From NCBI RefSeq assembly GCF_900167255.1, contig NZ_FUYB01000003.1, positions 248,001-312,000 on the forward strand: a DNA stretch of 64,000 nucleotides, written 5' to 3'. Numbering within the stretch: position 1 is the first letter of the stretch; each line of letters begins with the position of its first letter. Under the pieces are notes generated by a model, which saw only the letters and a program-made list of their open reading frames with translations, did not search any database and was not told where the DNA came from. Both the position numbers and the translations under genes were made by a program. The stretch comes from Thiothrix eikelboomii (lineage in GTDB: Bacteria; Pseudomonadota; Gammaproteobacteria; Thiotrichales; Thiotrichaceae). Shown here in pieces: positions 1 through 8,639 of this stretch.

Positions 1-1049
1 GCACGGGAAATATAAGTACCGGAATTACGCAGTTTGCCTGCCAACAGTTGCACACCCGGATAGAGCACCGGACTGTTACGTTCAGAGCCTGTTAGCTCCA
101 CGCTCAGCGCTTGCTGACCCACCAAAGCAACGGGCAATGACAGCGGTGTACCCTCTTTAAGCGTCAGTGCCCCTACTTTAAAGCTCACTTCCGTACCCCC
201 AGAGGTACGTTCCACCGTGGCTTTTAGGAGCAGATCGGTATAGCCGTTTAAATTCCGACTCCCCAAATTCACTACTTTGGTGGAGGACGCAAATTTGGCC
301 GCCAACAAACGAAACGTCATGTCTGCTAATTGATGAGATGTCCAAGTACTGGCATTCGCAGACGATAACAACACCCCCACCTGATAGGGCTGGGCGGTAA
401 TCCACCCGCGCACGGGATCAAGCTTGCCCACTTCGGCCACCGCAATCGCATGCAAGGGATCGTCGGTTAATACCACCAGTGCATATTCCCGATTTGCTTC
501 TAACCACACTGGCTCCCAGCTAATCCGAGTCGCCTCAGTCAGCGATAAAGAGGACGCCGGGATCCGCGCTTGAGCCAAGACCGTGCTGTTGGGTAAGCCC
601 GCTGTGGTTTCACGGATTTGCACCATCAGTGTGAGCGTGCCTTTTTGCTTACACCACAGATCGACTCCTGCTACATGCCGCGCGACGTTCAAGCGAAAGG
701 TTTGAGCTAGGGGGTCAATGGTTTGATTGACATTACTGACATTCGTCACATTCGTGACGTTAGTCACATTGGTAATGTTGGTGATGTCGATGTTAGTAAT
801 ATCAATATTAGTGATGTCGATGTTGGTAATATCGACATTGGTAATTTCCACCAAATCATTCCAGTTGATAGTGGTATTGGTGGTCACCCGGCGGCGCTCT
901 ACTAAACTGACGACGCCCGCGCCGGTATAACTAGCCACTCCATTGACCCGCTCACCCTTTACGGTCACAGCCCGTGTGCCAGCGGGAACATTCGCGGGAA
1001 TAGTGAATTTACCGCGAATCATGCCATTGCTATCAGCGATTAAAGTCAT
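1..1049 (-). CDS. Phage tail/fibre-like protein with Asn-rich repeats (3' end off window)
   Basis: The frame is open from an ATG at 1049 to the left edge, so the protein is C-terminally incomplete here (about 349 residues visible). Its ATGA start overlaps the stop of the upstream DUF4815 gene, indicating coupled translation in the late operon. Residues about 65-107 consist of repeats of the type Asn-Ile-Asp-Ile-Thr and Asn-Val-Thr, flanked by beta-rich sequence rich in Val, Thr and Gly. Position after baseplate and DUF4815 genes suggests a tail-tip or fibre component that acts outside the cell. I do not recognise a named family; the role is inferred from context and composition. Confidence 0.75.
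   Translation of the reverse strand, partial: MTLIADSNGMIRGKFTIPANVPAGTRAVTVKGERVNGVASYTGAGVVSLVERRRVTTNTTINWNDLVEITNVDITNIDITNIDITNIDITNITNVTNVTNVTNVSNVNQTIDPLAQTFRLNVARHVAGVDLWCKQKGTLTLMVQIRETTAGLPNSTVLAQARIPASSLSLTEATRISWEPVWLEANREYALVVLTDDPLHAIAVAEVGKLDPVRGWITAQPYQVGVLLSSANASTWTSHQLADMTFRLLAAKFASSTKVVNLGSRNLNGYTDLLLKATVERTSGGTEVSFKVGALTLKEGTPLSLPVALVGQQALSVELTGSERNSPVLYPGVQLLAGKLRNSGTYISR
729..849 (-). repeat. Degenerate tandem repeat encoding Asn-x-(Asp/Thr)-Ile-Thr-Asn units
   Basis: Short 9-15 base units of the type gtyrgtaatrtc are reiterated about a dozen times and keep the frame of the tail protein. On the protein level they give a regular array with Asn every three or five residues. 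Spacing is far too short for a CRISPR. The array fits a beta-solenoid or coiled fibre segment. Confidence 0.7.
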
Positions 1050-2980
1050 AGCGACACTACCTCCACCGGAATATTATCAAAGCGGGTTTCAGTCAATCGC
1101 TCACCCGGTGCAAAGCCGCTGATACGAATTTCCACCTCACGCACACGCAAGGTTTGTGCTTCCAGCGTTTGTACCCGCGTGATTTCGGTGCGAGTATCCG
1201 TCAGCGTGGCGGAGTTGCCCCCCGTGCCGGAACTGATTGTCACGGTTTCAGGTGAAGTCCAATTAGAGGCTTCTTCTGTCCAGAAATCGACCGGAGGAAT
1301 TAACGTGACCTCCGCTGGAATCGGCTCAAAGGCTTGGTAAGGATTAACCAGCATCATGCCAGTTTGGGCAAGCTGCTCTAACACCGCGTCAAGTGTGTAA
1401 TCCAAGAGCTTGGGTGTGCCGGTGAGATCAAACACATCAACATCAATCGCCAGTTGCAGCTCACCATTGATCACCGCAGCCGTCTGCTCTAAACCTTGGT
1501 CACGCAGATCGTCATCAAGGAAGGGATCCACAAAAATCCCGCGCTTACTGGTCGGCTCTTTCGCAATCGCATCCGTTTTTAAGCGCTCAATCGCCACCAA
1601 GTCGTACAGGTCATAGATCCATTCACGCATATTGCGCAAATCATCCATCGCGACCACTTGCACCGAGTCATTCTTAACCGTCGGGCCAGCCATCCAATTC
1701 TGATAAATCGTGGCTAGCTTGATTTGTATCGTCGGCGGTGTGGGGACAGGTGCGCGATAGGCGTGAGGTATACCGTTTAATTTACGTACTAGCCCGTGCT
1801 TGTCCAAAGTCAGAATATCAATGCGCGGTAACGCCCACTCATAATCGACCAACACCAGCGTGCCCGGTACTGCACCGGCTACACTGAAACCGGTGGTATC
1901 CACCCCGCTGGGTTGGACTTTGCGCTGATGCCGATAGGTGACGGTATACGTACTGCCTGGTGCGGGTTCTGCCCCGCTCAGCGTCCAATCGACTAAAGCA
2001 CCAGTGAGTGTGTAATCAATGCCCGCTTGGTAGGTGGTCGCACCTTGCTTCACGCTACGAATCTCTAATACGGCTGTATCAGGTAATGGATCTCGCACAC
2101 CGGAATAAGCTCCGTGTGTGAGACTCACGGTTTTTTCTTCGGTGATCTCCAAATCCACTACCCGCACTAAAGGCGCTTGATGGGTATTAATCCGCATCTG
2201 CCCATTGGCAGCAGGCGTAAATAAACTGGGTTCACTTTCGACTAATTGCAAGTCGCGATTGAGTGGATATTTCAAGCGTAAGGCATAAGGCAATTCAACT
2301 TCATAGCCATTCACATGCGCCTTACCGGCGGCCAGAGAAAACACCTGATGAAGCACAGGCACAGAGTCAATCAGCACCGACTCCTCACCCAAATACGTAA
2401 GTGCTAAGCCGTAAACCACATACGAGCCATTCGACTCACGGTCATAACGCGCCACCACTTCATAAATACCGTCAAACTCAGGGGCGGGTCGATTGTCCCT
2501 AACCACCCCATCCACCACGGTATAAACACCATAGAAGCCATCACCGCCACCAAAGCCCCACTCTAAGTGGGCTAACAAGCGGGCTGCACCCGGCTCTCCA
2601 TAGTTGCGCGTATCAGGTGCAGGGTCGCGTAATGCCGGATTTTGTAGTTCGGTTTCTAGGCGTTCGCGCAGAAATACTCCCACCATAACCGTCCCGACAA
2701 CAGGGATGGTAAAGCTCGCTGCACCCACTTCACGCACGCGGCCACGAATATAGATTTTTCCGGCGGTTAAAGTGGTGTAGCCAGTGTCTTTATTGACATT
2801 GATATCCGCACCGGCTACACGATTGCCGTCGCTCAGGATCGAATCACCAATCCCTTTGAGCGCATCCGCTGCCATTTTTTGCTGTTCGTTTAGCTCAGCC
2901 GACTGCAAGGCATGACTGGCCCGGTATTGGATTTCTTCCCAATCTTTGGTGTCACGAATATAGGATTTAGGGACGCGCAT
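1046..2980 (-). CDS. DUF4815-type phage tail protein
   Basis: This 644-residue protein starts with a conserved segment (Arg-Val-Pro-Lys-Ser-Tyr, then a Trp-Glu-Glu-Ile helix) typical of DUF4815 proteins found next to contractile-tail baseplate genes. The middle and C-terminal parts are beta-rich, with repeated Thr-Tyr-Thr-Val-Thr-Tyr type strands resembling fibronectin-like or jelly-roll modules, suiting an extracellular structural protein. Its start codon overlaps the stop of the neighbour at 2980, and its own stop overlaps the next start (ATGA). It lies downstream of gpJ and gpI homologues, so a baseplate-attached fibre or adaptor role is likely. The family function is not established. Confidence 0.75.
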   Translation of the reverse strand: MRVPKSYIRDTKDWEEIQYRASHALQSAELNEQQKMAADALKGIGDSILSDGNRVAGADINVNKDTGYTTLTAGKIYIRGRVREVGAASFTIPVVGTVMVGVFLRERLETELQNPALRDPAPDTRNYGEPGAARLLAHLEWGFGGGDGFYGVYTVVDGVVRDNRPAPEFDGIYEVVARYDRESNGSYVVYGLALTYLGEESVLIDSVPVLHQVFSLAAGKAHVNGYEVELPYALRLKYPLNRDLQLVESEPSLFTPAANGQMRINTHQAPLVRVVDLEITEEKTVSLTHGAYSGVRDPLPDTAVLEIRSVKQGATTYQAGIDYTLTGALVDWTLSGAEPAPGSTYTVTYRHQRKVQPSGVDTTGFSVAGAVPGTLVLVDYEWALPRIDILTLDKHGLVRKLNGIPHAYRAPVPTPPTIQIKLATIYQNWMAGPTVKNDSVQVVAMDDLRNMREWIYDLYDLVAIERLKTDAIAKEPTSKRGIFVDPFLDDDLRDQGLEQTAAVINGELQLAIDVDVFDLTGTPKLLDYTLDAVLEQLAQTGMMLVNPYQAFEPIPAEVTLIPPVDFWTEEASNWTSPETVTISSGTGGNSATLTDTRTEITRVQTLEAQTLRVREVEIRISGFAPGERLTETRFDNIPVEVVSL

Positions 2981-3465
2981 CAGAAGATCACCACGAATTC
3001 AAAGACAGCACGCACGGTCGGATCAAACGGCATCGGTTTGCGACGCTCAGCCAGCAATAAGCGCCCACGTACCTGCATTTGCTCAGGGGTGAACCAAGTT
3101 TGTGCCACAGGCAAGTCTAGCTCTGTGGCAGCGTCCACGTACACATGCCACTCGCGTAAATCGGATGTGCCGCCATCGGCATAATCCAAATCAAATTTGT
3201 AATATAGATAATTCGTCGGGGTTTCACTGTAGTTATATTTGCCGGTAGGCAGCACGATCTCACCCGTTTCGTCAGGCGTGACATAGCTAACCTGCTTCGC
3301 TGCTTTGTAGCCTACGGGTGTGACTAACTCTAGTAAGCTGGCCGGTGGCGGAGGGGGTTGATCACCCCAAGTAAGCAACCCTGTGCCTAAACCTAAGAAG
3401 CTTGGCCTGTTTTTGATGGCTTCGGCGAGTAACACCCGTCCGTCATTGACTAACACTGCACTCAT
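2980..3465 (-). CDS. Putative phage tail-fibre/baseplate-associated protein
   Basis: This 161-residue protein lies between the tail protein I homologue (overlap at 3462-3465) and the DUF4815 gene. It has no signal peptide or membrane segment. A proline stretch near residue 36-42 follows a Gly-Leu-Gly-Thr-Gly segment, and the rest is rich in beta-forming residues. The N-terminus (Met-Ser-Ala-Val-Leu-Val-Asn-Asp-Gly-Arg) resembles N-termini of tail-fibre proteins that follow gpI in P2-like phages. That resemblance plus gene order is the only basis for the call. Confidence 0.55.
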   Translation of the reverse strand: MSAVLVNDGRVLLAEAIKNRPSFLGLGTGLLTWGDQPPPPPASLLELVTPVGYKAAKQVSYVTPDETGEIVLPTGKYNYSETPTNYLYYKFDLDYADGGTSDLREWHVYVDAATELDLPVAQTWFTPEQMQVRGRLLLAERRKPMPFDPTVRAVFEFVVIF

Positions 3466-4517
3466 GCGGCATCACTCGCTATTAAAATATCGGTTGTCCA
3501 CGCCTGCTGCGTCCATGTGTTTTGACGCCACGGTGGGGAATAAGGAGCTGACACGCTACCACTAACGCGGCTCGTGCCGGTCGCTACTGATCGCTCAAAC
3601 TGCATGGTGTTGGCATGACTTAAAAAGCTTTTAAGACCCTCCGTCTGTGCGGCGGGCGAAGCGATACTGGTGCTATGGTGGATCATCACCCCTGCCCCGC
3701 TGGTCATGCGCGGCGCATTCCACGGTTGTTGTTGCCAGCGATCTTGTAGCCATGTTGTTAACGGCAAATACCGTAGCTCTTGAGCAAAAAACAAAGTGAC
3801 ATAGGCTGGGTGATTCGGCAGTGCCAGCTCGCCAAACACGAAATCCTCATCCAACAAGTGCGCATTGATAAATTTAGTCACTGCACCAAAAATAAGCCCA
3901 TGAGACTCTTCAGCGACGTCCATCGGCTCTTGCACACTCGTCTTGATCCGATGGCAAAAGCTCAATACCAGCCCGTTATACTCTGGCGGGCGTATGCCAC
4001 TGTAATCGTCGAGCAAATCCCCCCAGCGTGAGGCATCCAACACAAAGCGCCGGCGATCACATCCGTGATACAACCGCTTGAGTTTAGTGCGGGCCGGTGT
4101 GCTCATCATGGTGAGCGCAATAATGCGCCGGAGCTGCTCAGCACTGGGCACGAAACCCGTATCTAATTGCAGCTCATTCCAATGCACGCCGGGGATTTCA
4201 TCTTCAACACAGTCAGGATCAACCCCGATCCAAGCCAAGGCGCGGCGAATACCAGCTTCTGTCCCCCGCTCTTTTTGCCATAGCAGGCCATCACGAATAA
4301 CCACCCTGAGGTTCGGCAAGTACGGCACGATAGCCGTGAGGCCGTATTCCCAGACTAAGTAAGGCAGCAAAATATCTGGCGGGTCGAGTTTGAGACCTCG
4401 TAATTGCCGAATCGCTGCATCCAAATCAGCAGGTGGCACAATATTACATTCAAGCGCTTCTAAAAAACGGGTACGGCTAGAATTGAGCGGCAAAAGACTG
4501 CCGCAAGGCATCACCAT
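3462..4517 (-). CDS. Phage tail protein I (P2 gpI-like)
   Basis: This 351-residue protein carries the gpI signature in its first 120 residues: a Leu-Pro-Tyr-Leu-Val-Trp-Glu-Tyr-Gly-Leu segment, then Arg-x4-Gly-Leu-Leu-Trp-Gln-Lys-Glu-Arg-Gly-Thr and Ala-Leu-Ala-Trp-Ile-Gly. In P2, gpI acts with gpJ in the baseplate and tail-fibre attachment. The gene overlaps gpJ at its start (4511-4517) and the next gene at its stop. The protein is longer than P2 gpI (about 176 residues); the extra C-terminal part is unrecognised. Confidence 0.85.
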   Translation of the reverse strand: MVMPCGSLLPLNSSRTRFLEALECNIVPPADLDAAIRQLRGLKLDPPDILLPYLVWEYGLTAIVPYLPNLRVVIRDGLLWQKERGTEAGIRRALAWIGVDPDCVEDEIPGVHWNELQLDTGFVPSAEQLRRIIALTMMSTPARTKLKRLYHGCDRRRFVLDASRWGDLLDDYSGIRPPEYNGLVLSFCHRIKTSVQEPMDVAEESHGLIFGAVTKFINAHLLDEDFVFGELALPNHPAYVTLFFAQELRYLPLTTWLQDRWQQQPWNAPRMTSGAGVMIHHSTSIASPAAQTEGLKSFLSHANTMQFERSVATGTSRVSGSVSAPYSPPWRQNTWTQQAWTTDILIASDAA

Positions 4518-5377
4518 GCAACCCCCTTATCTAGCAAGCTAAAACTGCGTAGATACGCACATTGATCACGTGCAACCACTACATCTTGAGTTAAGGACAA
4601 CTCAGATTTTTTCACGCCATCTTGTTGAAGTGCGGATGCAAACCACGAGGGTGACACATCCCAACCTAATCCACGTGCCTGATCAAAAGCTAACGGCACA
4701 CTTGCATTCAAACGCTCTAATACGCCAGGAATTGCACTCGGGGTTTGCCAAATAGAGGCCACTACATCAATCGGCACTAGACTAACTGGCTGTACCACAA
4801 TGGTGTCATTAATCAAACGAACTTTAGGGTCAGCTAAATGGCTGCGTACTTGCGTCAAAAACTCGGTAGAAGGCTCGCCACTACCCTCATTGACCATGAC
4901 TGATATATAGATCCAGCCTTTTTGATCAATAGCCTGTGTATCAGGCACATCAACCAGCACATCACGCACCTCAGTCGATAACCCTCGTACTTGCGACTCA
5001 TAATACTCATAGGTACCTGGCGACCAGCCACGAATACTTAACTGCACTCGCCCTCTAAATGCATCATCTGCTTCACCCTCCAAGCGCAACACATCATAAA
5101 AGGCGGCTAAATGATCTAGATCTGAACCACGTGCATATAAAAGTAAATTCGACTCTACGGCTTCATTGATCGCTTGCATTTGTAGCTGATAGCGATAAGC
5201 ACTCGTTGAGAGAACCTGATAGGCTGGATCCGAAGGCAAAGGCATGCTATAGCTAGGCTCATCCCCTCCCAACGGATCACGCATACGTAATTGCAACCCT
5301 GCAAGCAAACGTAATAATTCCGCCTGCAAAGCTAAAGGCTTAAAAACTTGGGGAGCCGCTAAAATTGGCAGACTCAT
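4511..5377 (-). CDS. Baseplate J-like protein (P2 gpJ / gp47 family)
   Basis: This 288-residue protein matches the baseplate J family: an N-terminal helical region (Arg-Gly-Ser-Asp-Leu-Asp-His-Leu-Ala near residue 85), then Glu-Ala-Asp-Asp-Ala-Phe-Arg-x-Arg-Val and Ser-Pro-Gly-Thr-Tyr-Glu-Tyr-Tyr near residues 100-125, and a C-terminal region with Leu-Ala-Asp-Pro-Lys-Val-Arg. In contractile-tailed phages it is an edge protein of the baseplate wedge. Start and stop overlap the gpW-like and gpI-like genes, giving a tight V-W-J-I-type baseplate operon. Confidence 0.88.
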   Translation of the reverse strand: MSLPILAAPQVFKPLALQAELLRLLAGLQLRMRDPLGGDEPSYSMPLPSDPAYQVLSTSAYRYQLQMQAINEAVESNLLLYARGSDLDHLAAFYDVLRLEGEADDAFRGRVQLSIRGWSPGTYEYYESQVRGLSTEVRDVLVDVPDTQAIDQKGWIYISVMVNEGSGEPSTEFLTQVRSHLADPKVRLINDTIVVQPVSLVPIDVVASIWQTPSAIPGVLERLNASVPLAFDQARGLGWDVSPSWFASALQQDGVKKSELSLTQDVVVARDQCAYLRSFSLLDKGVAW

Positions 5378-5931
5378 AAGGTCAACTCCACGTCACGCCC
5401 CAACCAACGTCCACCAATATCAATACCGAGCACACTGTCGGATCGACTCACCACACGCAGGCGTTCTAAGATGAAATCCGGCACACCCGAATAACGACTA
5501 GATAACGCATCCGCGATCTCTGCAAACCATAGAGCCACGACATCAGGCCGTAGCGTTTTATCAATTAAATCAGGAACATCTGAACCACGTTCACGCAACA
5601 GTACTTGCGCTGCTTTGCGTGTAGTCAACGCATCCGCCAAGCGCTGGCGTAAATAATCCAAACCACGCAGCATTTTTCCCGTATTGCAATCCATGCCACA
5701 TAAGTTGCGTAACTCTATTTCAGTCAATGCATTCGCATCGCTGATGTTTAGATTAGCTTGAACACTGACTGTACCTACCCCATCTAGCTCAGCCTCGGTA
5801 CGGTACTTAAATAAATTCTCTAATAAACGTAATTGCTCATGACGAAGTAACTGCTGGCCTTCCTTCAAATCCCCTACTTCATCTGCGAGCTGCAGCAGGT
5901 GTGCATTTAACTGTTCGACTGCTGTATCCAT
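5374..5931 (-). CDS. Baseplate wedge protein, gpW/gp25-like
   Basis: The C-terminal 110 residues of this 185-residue protein fit the gp25/gpW baseplate fold: Lys-x2-Gln-Val-Leu-Leu-Arg-Glu-Arg-Gly-Ser, Asp-Leu-Ile-Asp, a central helix with Ala-Asp-Ala-Leu, then Glu-Arg-Leu-Arg-Val and a final strand with Gly-Arg-Asp-Val-Glu-Leu. The N-terminal 75 residues are helical and charged and are extra compared with P2 gpW, possibly a fused accessory segment. It overlaps gpJ by four bases. A hairpin precedes it (5959-5980). Confidence 0.78.
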   Translation of the reverse strand: MDTAVEQLNAHLLQLADEVGDLKEGQQLLRHEQLRLLENLFKYRTEAELDGVGTVSVQANLNISDANALTEIELRNLCGMDCNTGKMLRGLDYLRQRLADALTTRKAAQVLLRERGSDVPDLIDKTLRPDVVALWFAEIADALSSRYSGVPDFILERLRVVSRSDSVLGIDIGGRWLGRDVELTL

Positions 5932-5958
5932 TTCATTACTCGGAGGATTTCAAAGAAG

Positions 5959-5980
5959 GGAGCATCCAAATGGATGCTCC
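5959..5980 (-). terminator. 9-bp hairpin between tail gene and gpW
   Basis: A perfect 9-bp inverted repeat (GGAGCATCC / GGATGCTCC, 4-base loop) sits in the 71-base gap between the 6003-7199 gene and the gpW-like gene. Only a short pyrimidine stretch follows it on the minus strand, so it is a weak terminator or an RNA-processing/stability hairpin rather than a strong stop. Confidence 0.5.
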
Positions 5981-6002
5981 ATGATAGAGTTGATGCCTAT
6001 AG

Positions 6003-7199
6003 TTACGGTGCTGCAGTGACCGCACCATCACCAGCGGCAGCGGCAATCCGCGCTTTGAGTGCAGTAGGCGTTAAGAGCTGACTCAGCTCACCAATCTCCT
6101 CAATTTTGGACTTCAGCTTCGTCCAAATATCATCCAGTGCTCCTTTGATAGTGGTGGCGGTCAAGCCTGATGCATTACCGGTGTCATAGCTAATATCGCC
6201 TGCAGTGAGTACCACAGCGCCGACTTTGCCATTGACTGATGCCACTAAGTCAGACCGCCCCATCACGATCCAAACATCACCATCCGACATAATGGTGTCA
6301 CCGGGTAATACAGACACTGCACCATTGCCGATGGTTACAGTTCCTTCTGCAGAAACCTTATAGATGTTGCCCGCTTTGGTGACGTCAGGCAGAGTCGGTA
6401 ATGTATCGGTGATAGGGTCGAAGAAGCCGACAAACTCTAACCCACCTTCGCGTAGGTATTCAGGGATAAACTCAGACTTCAAATAGCCCGTGTTAGGGTC
6501 AAACTTTGATTTTAAAGCGGCAACATCGGCTTCCAGCGCCTGAACTTGCGCAGCCTGGCCGGTTAATGCACTGGCGAGCTTGGCCAACGTGTCATAGGCA
6601 CTATCCACACCACCACGAATATCGGCTTTAGCCTGCTCAAATAAACTGGCAATAAAAGAGGCCGAGCGAGTGACATTAGTCGCACTGTTTGGCGCGTTAT
6701 CATCAATCACAGACGTTAAATCAATAGCAGCGAATTGCTGTTGCAAAGCGTCAATATCGGCCTCAGTAGCCGCTTTTGCTTCATACAAGTCACCAACATT
6801 GTCTGCCAAAATATTTAAATTTTCGGTTACTTGCTCATAGGCCGTTGTCATGCCGTTATCCTCAATGGTAATTAGTAAAGGTTGAATGGCACTGGTTGTG
6901 CCGTCTGTTAACTCGATATCCAGCTCAAATACCCGATCTTGATTATGATCAAGTGGGAATTCCCAATCGGTGGCTAGGCTGGACACCAACACCCCGGATG
7001 TTAGATTAAAATGAGCTACATCAGCTCCACCGATCAAGCTGGCGGTTACACCTGCGGACAGTTGCAAATTGATTTGCAATAGAGCCTCTTCCATAGCCGC
7101 TATATGCTTTGCGGGGAGGCGATAACCGTTCCACGGTTGGGTTGGCCAACCATCGAAACCCCACACGGGCAACGTTAAATCAATGCTTTTCACTAACAT
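6003..7199 (-). CDS. Phage tail-fibre-like structural protein
   Basis: This 398-residue protein has an N-terminal globular part, an alpha-helical coiled-coil-like middle (about residues 115-235, many Ala, Glu, Gln and Leu) and a C-terminal region with Ser-Val-Asn-Gly-Lys-Val-Gly-Ala-Val-Val-Leu-Thr-Ala-Gly-Asp-Ile, a motif common in phage tail-fibre proteins. It is inserted between the gpV-like and gpW-like baseplate genes, an unusual position for a fibre. It may be a baseplate spike accessory or whisker-type protein. Its start overlaps the gpV-like stop. Confidence 0.6.
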   Translation of the reverse strand: MLVKSIDLTLPVWGFDGWPTQPWNGYRLPAKHIAAMEEALLQINLQLSAGVTASLIGGADVAHFNLTSGVLVSSLATDWEFPLDHNQDRVFELDIELTDGTTSAIQPLLITIEDNGMTTAYEQVTENLNILADNVGDLYEAKAATEADIDALQQQFAAIDLTSVIDDNAPNSATNVTRSASFIASLFEQAKADIRGGVDSAYDTLAKLASALTGQAAQVQALEADVAALKSKFDPNTGYLKSEFIPEYLREGGLEFVGFFDPITDTLPTLPDVTKAGNIYKVSAEGTVTIGNGAVSVLPGDTIMSDGDVWIVMGRSDLVASVNGKVGAVVLTAGDISYDTGNASGLTATTIKGALDDIWTKLKSKIEEIGELSQLLTPTALKARIAAAAGDGAVTAAP

Positions 7200-7504
7200 T
7201 CCTTGATATAAATTGGCTCTTCACAGCGCTGGACTCTTCCCAGAATCACGCCATTGGCGTCACCCCCCGAATCCAGCAAGAAGGCCACTTCATCGCCGGA
7301 TTTATAAGCTGATGATTGCAGCATGTATTTCACCCTATTGATCTCGACATAAGCATTCGGTATCAAGCGAGGCATCCAATGCGTGCGGGTTTTACTTGCA
7401 CCAAATGCGACCCTATACAAATTGCGCTTGTGATCAACAATACGCCCAAACTTCAACACGTTATGTAAACGGCGTTCATTTTCGGTTTGCTGAAATTGAC
7501 TCAT
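7193..7504 (-). CDS. Short baseplate assembly protein V-like (OB-fold)
   Basis: The 103-residue sequence follows the gpV OB-fold pattern: Gly-Arg-Ile-Val near residue 20, an Arg-Val-Ala-Phe-Gly strand, a Trp-Met-Pro turn, then Gly-Asp-Glu-Val-Ala-Phe-Leu and Gly-Gly-Asp-x-Asn-Gly-Val-Ile-Leu-Gly. In P2, gpV forms the tail spike with a C-terminal beta-helix of about 100 more residues. Here the beta-helix is absent, so piercing would require a separate tip protein. It overlaps the upstream gene by four bases. Confidence 0.68.
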   Translation of the reverse strand: MSQFQQTENERRLHNVLKFGRIVDHKRNLYRVAFGASKTRTHWMPRLIPNAYVEINRVKYMLQSSAYKSGDEVAFLLDSGGDANGVILGRVQRCEEPIYIKEC

Positions 7505-8049
7505 GGCAATACCTGCTCCGGCTCCTGGGCAAACACCTGATAAAATACCTTTTGCACAGGCGCGGCAGCGGTAAACAGAGGGCTATCACCCAAATAAACG
7601 ACCTGACAAAACGTCACCACAAACGAGTCATAACCCGCCTGCCCTTGCTTCCATCGTCCTGGCAAAGCATCCAACTCTTCAATTGGCTCTACCTGACCAC
7701 AGGCATGCAACTTGCTGCTATTACTAAGCCAGCGCATCACTTCTGCTGAAAAATTACGTAGCTCTATTTGCAGATGAGGCGTTTGACTACCCAAGATACA
7801 GTGCACCAGAACCCCACACCGTAGGGCATCTCGACCATCACCTCGTTCATCACTCACACTTCCTAAGCGTTCAATCTCAAGTATGAGAGCCGGAGTATTG
7901 ATTATTAATCCAGCATCCAAGTCAGCAGTCTGTTCATTTAAATAAGCCTGTACAGTTTCCAGCGAGTCGCCAAAGTGCGCACGCAAACCATCCAACAAGA
8001 TCTGCTGATAAAGCTCTAAGCTACTCACATCTAGACGTGTCGAACTCAT
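7501..8049 (-). CDS. Putative tail terminator / DUF1834-like phage protein
   Basis: This is a 182-residue protein between the gpZ-like and gpV-like genes with four-base overlaps on both sides. It contains Thr-Pro-Ala-Leu-Ile-Leu-Glu-Ile-Glu near residue 52-60 followed by a Cys-Gly-Val-Leu-Val-His-Cys strand and a helix, the general layout of tail-terminator proteins such as Mu gp37/DUF1834. The similarity is weak; gene order supports a tail completion role. Confidence 0.5.
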   Translation of the reverse strand: MSSTRLDVSSLELYQQILLDGLRAHFGDSLETVQAYLNEQTADLDAGLIINTPALILEIERLGSVSDERGDGRDALRCGVLVHCILGSQTPHLQIELRNFSAEVMRWLSNSSKLHACGQVEPIEELDALPGRWKQGQAGYDSFVVTFCQVVYLGDSPLFTAAAPVQKVFYQVFAQEPEQVLP

Positions 8050-8639
8050 CGCACTCCATTTTTGCTTTGCAAATACTTGATTGATTGCTTCAGTTCTTTA
8101 GCAAGTTTTTCCTCGGCATCGTTCATGATGATTTCAACAGCCTGCCATGCATGCTGCTTAATCGGAACACCTTGTTCGAGTACAGGTAAGCGTCTACTCG
8201 TCACTCGCCGAAAAACACCTTCGTGTCCACTCCGCATTTGCGCCAAGAATCCGCCCTCTTCATAACGACGAGAAACGGTATAGCCACTGCCAGTGGGACG
8301 CCCGACTCCAAACCGGCGCAAATTCATTTGATAAACACCGGCCCACATCCGAGCTGCTACACCTTCCTTACTGGCATTACTGACCCGAATTCGAGTACGT
8401 AAGGCGCGTAAAGTGATCTGAACTCGTTCGCTTTCACTCAATTCACCTTGTAAATTACGAGTAAATCTAGATACTACCCAACGCAGCGTTCGGTTTTCTG
8501 CCATGCGCAGTGCTTGCTGTAACTGCTTTGGCTCTAAACCCGTTAACTCCATTAATCGACCAGGGTCATAATATCCCGATTGATCATCTAATAAAGCCAA
8601 GGCTTTGCGGCTAGAAATGCCAATCGCAGCTATCGCCAT
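8046..8639 (-). CDS. Minor tail protein Z-like (tail completion)
   Basis: The 197-residue protein is basic and helical at the N-terminus. An Asn-Arg-Thr-x2-Trp-Val block and a Thr-Leu-Arg-Ala-Leu-Arg-Thr-Arg-Ile-Arg-Val segment are followed by Gly-Val-Tyr-x-Met-Asn-Leu-Arg-Arg-Phe-Gly, an Arg-Arg-Tyr-Glu-Glu-Gly-Gly-Phe segment and Gly-His-Glu-Gly-Val-Phe-Arg-Arg. That order matches the lambda gpZ family. The start overlaps the preceding head-tail joining gene by 10 bases. The role would be joining or completing the tail. Confidence 0.65.
   Translation of the reverse strand: MAIAAIGISSRKALALLDDQSGYYDPGRLMELTGLEPKQLQQALRMAENRTLRWVVSRFTRNLQGELSESERVQITLRALRTRIRVSNASKEGVAARMWAGVYQMNLRRFGVGRPTGSGYTVSRRYEEGGFLAQMRSGHEGVFRRVTSRRLPVLEQGVPIKQHAWQAVEIIMNDAEEKLAKELKQSIKYLQSKNGVR

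Noticed and set aside
729-849. CRISPR-like repetition
   Set aside because: Units are 9-15 bases, contiguous, degenerate and in coding frame; no spacers and no cas genes in the window.
723-930. Two plus-strand open frames in the repeat zone
   Set aside because: They translate the complement of the Asn-rich repeats of the minus-strand tail gene and have repetitive, unlikely compositions.
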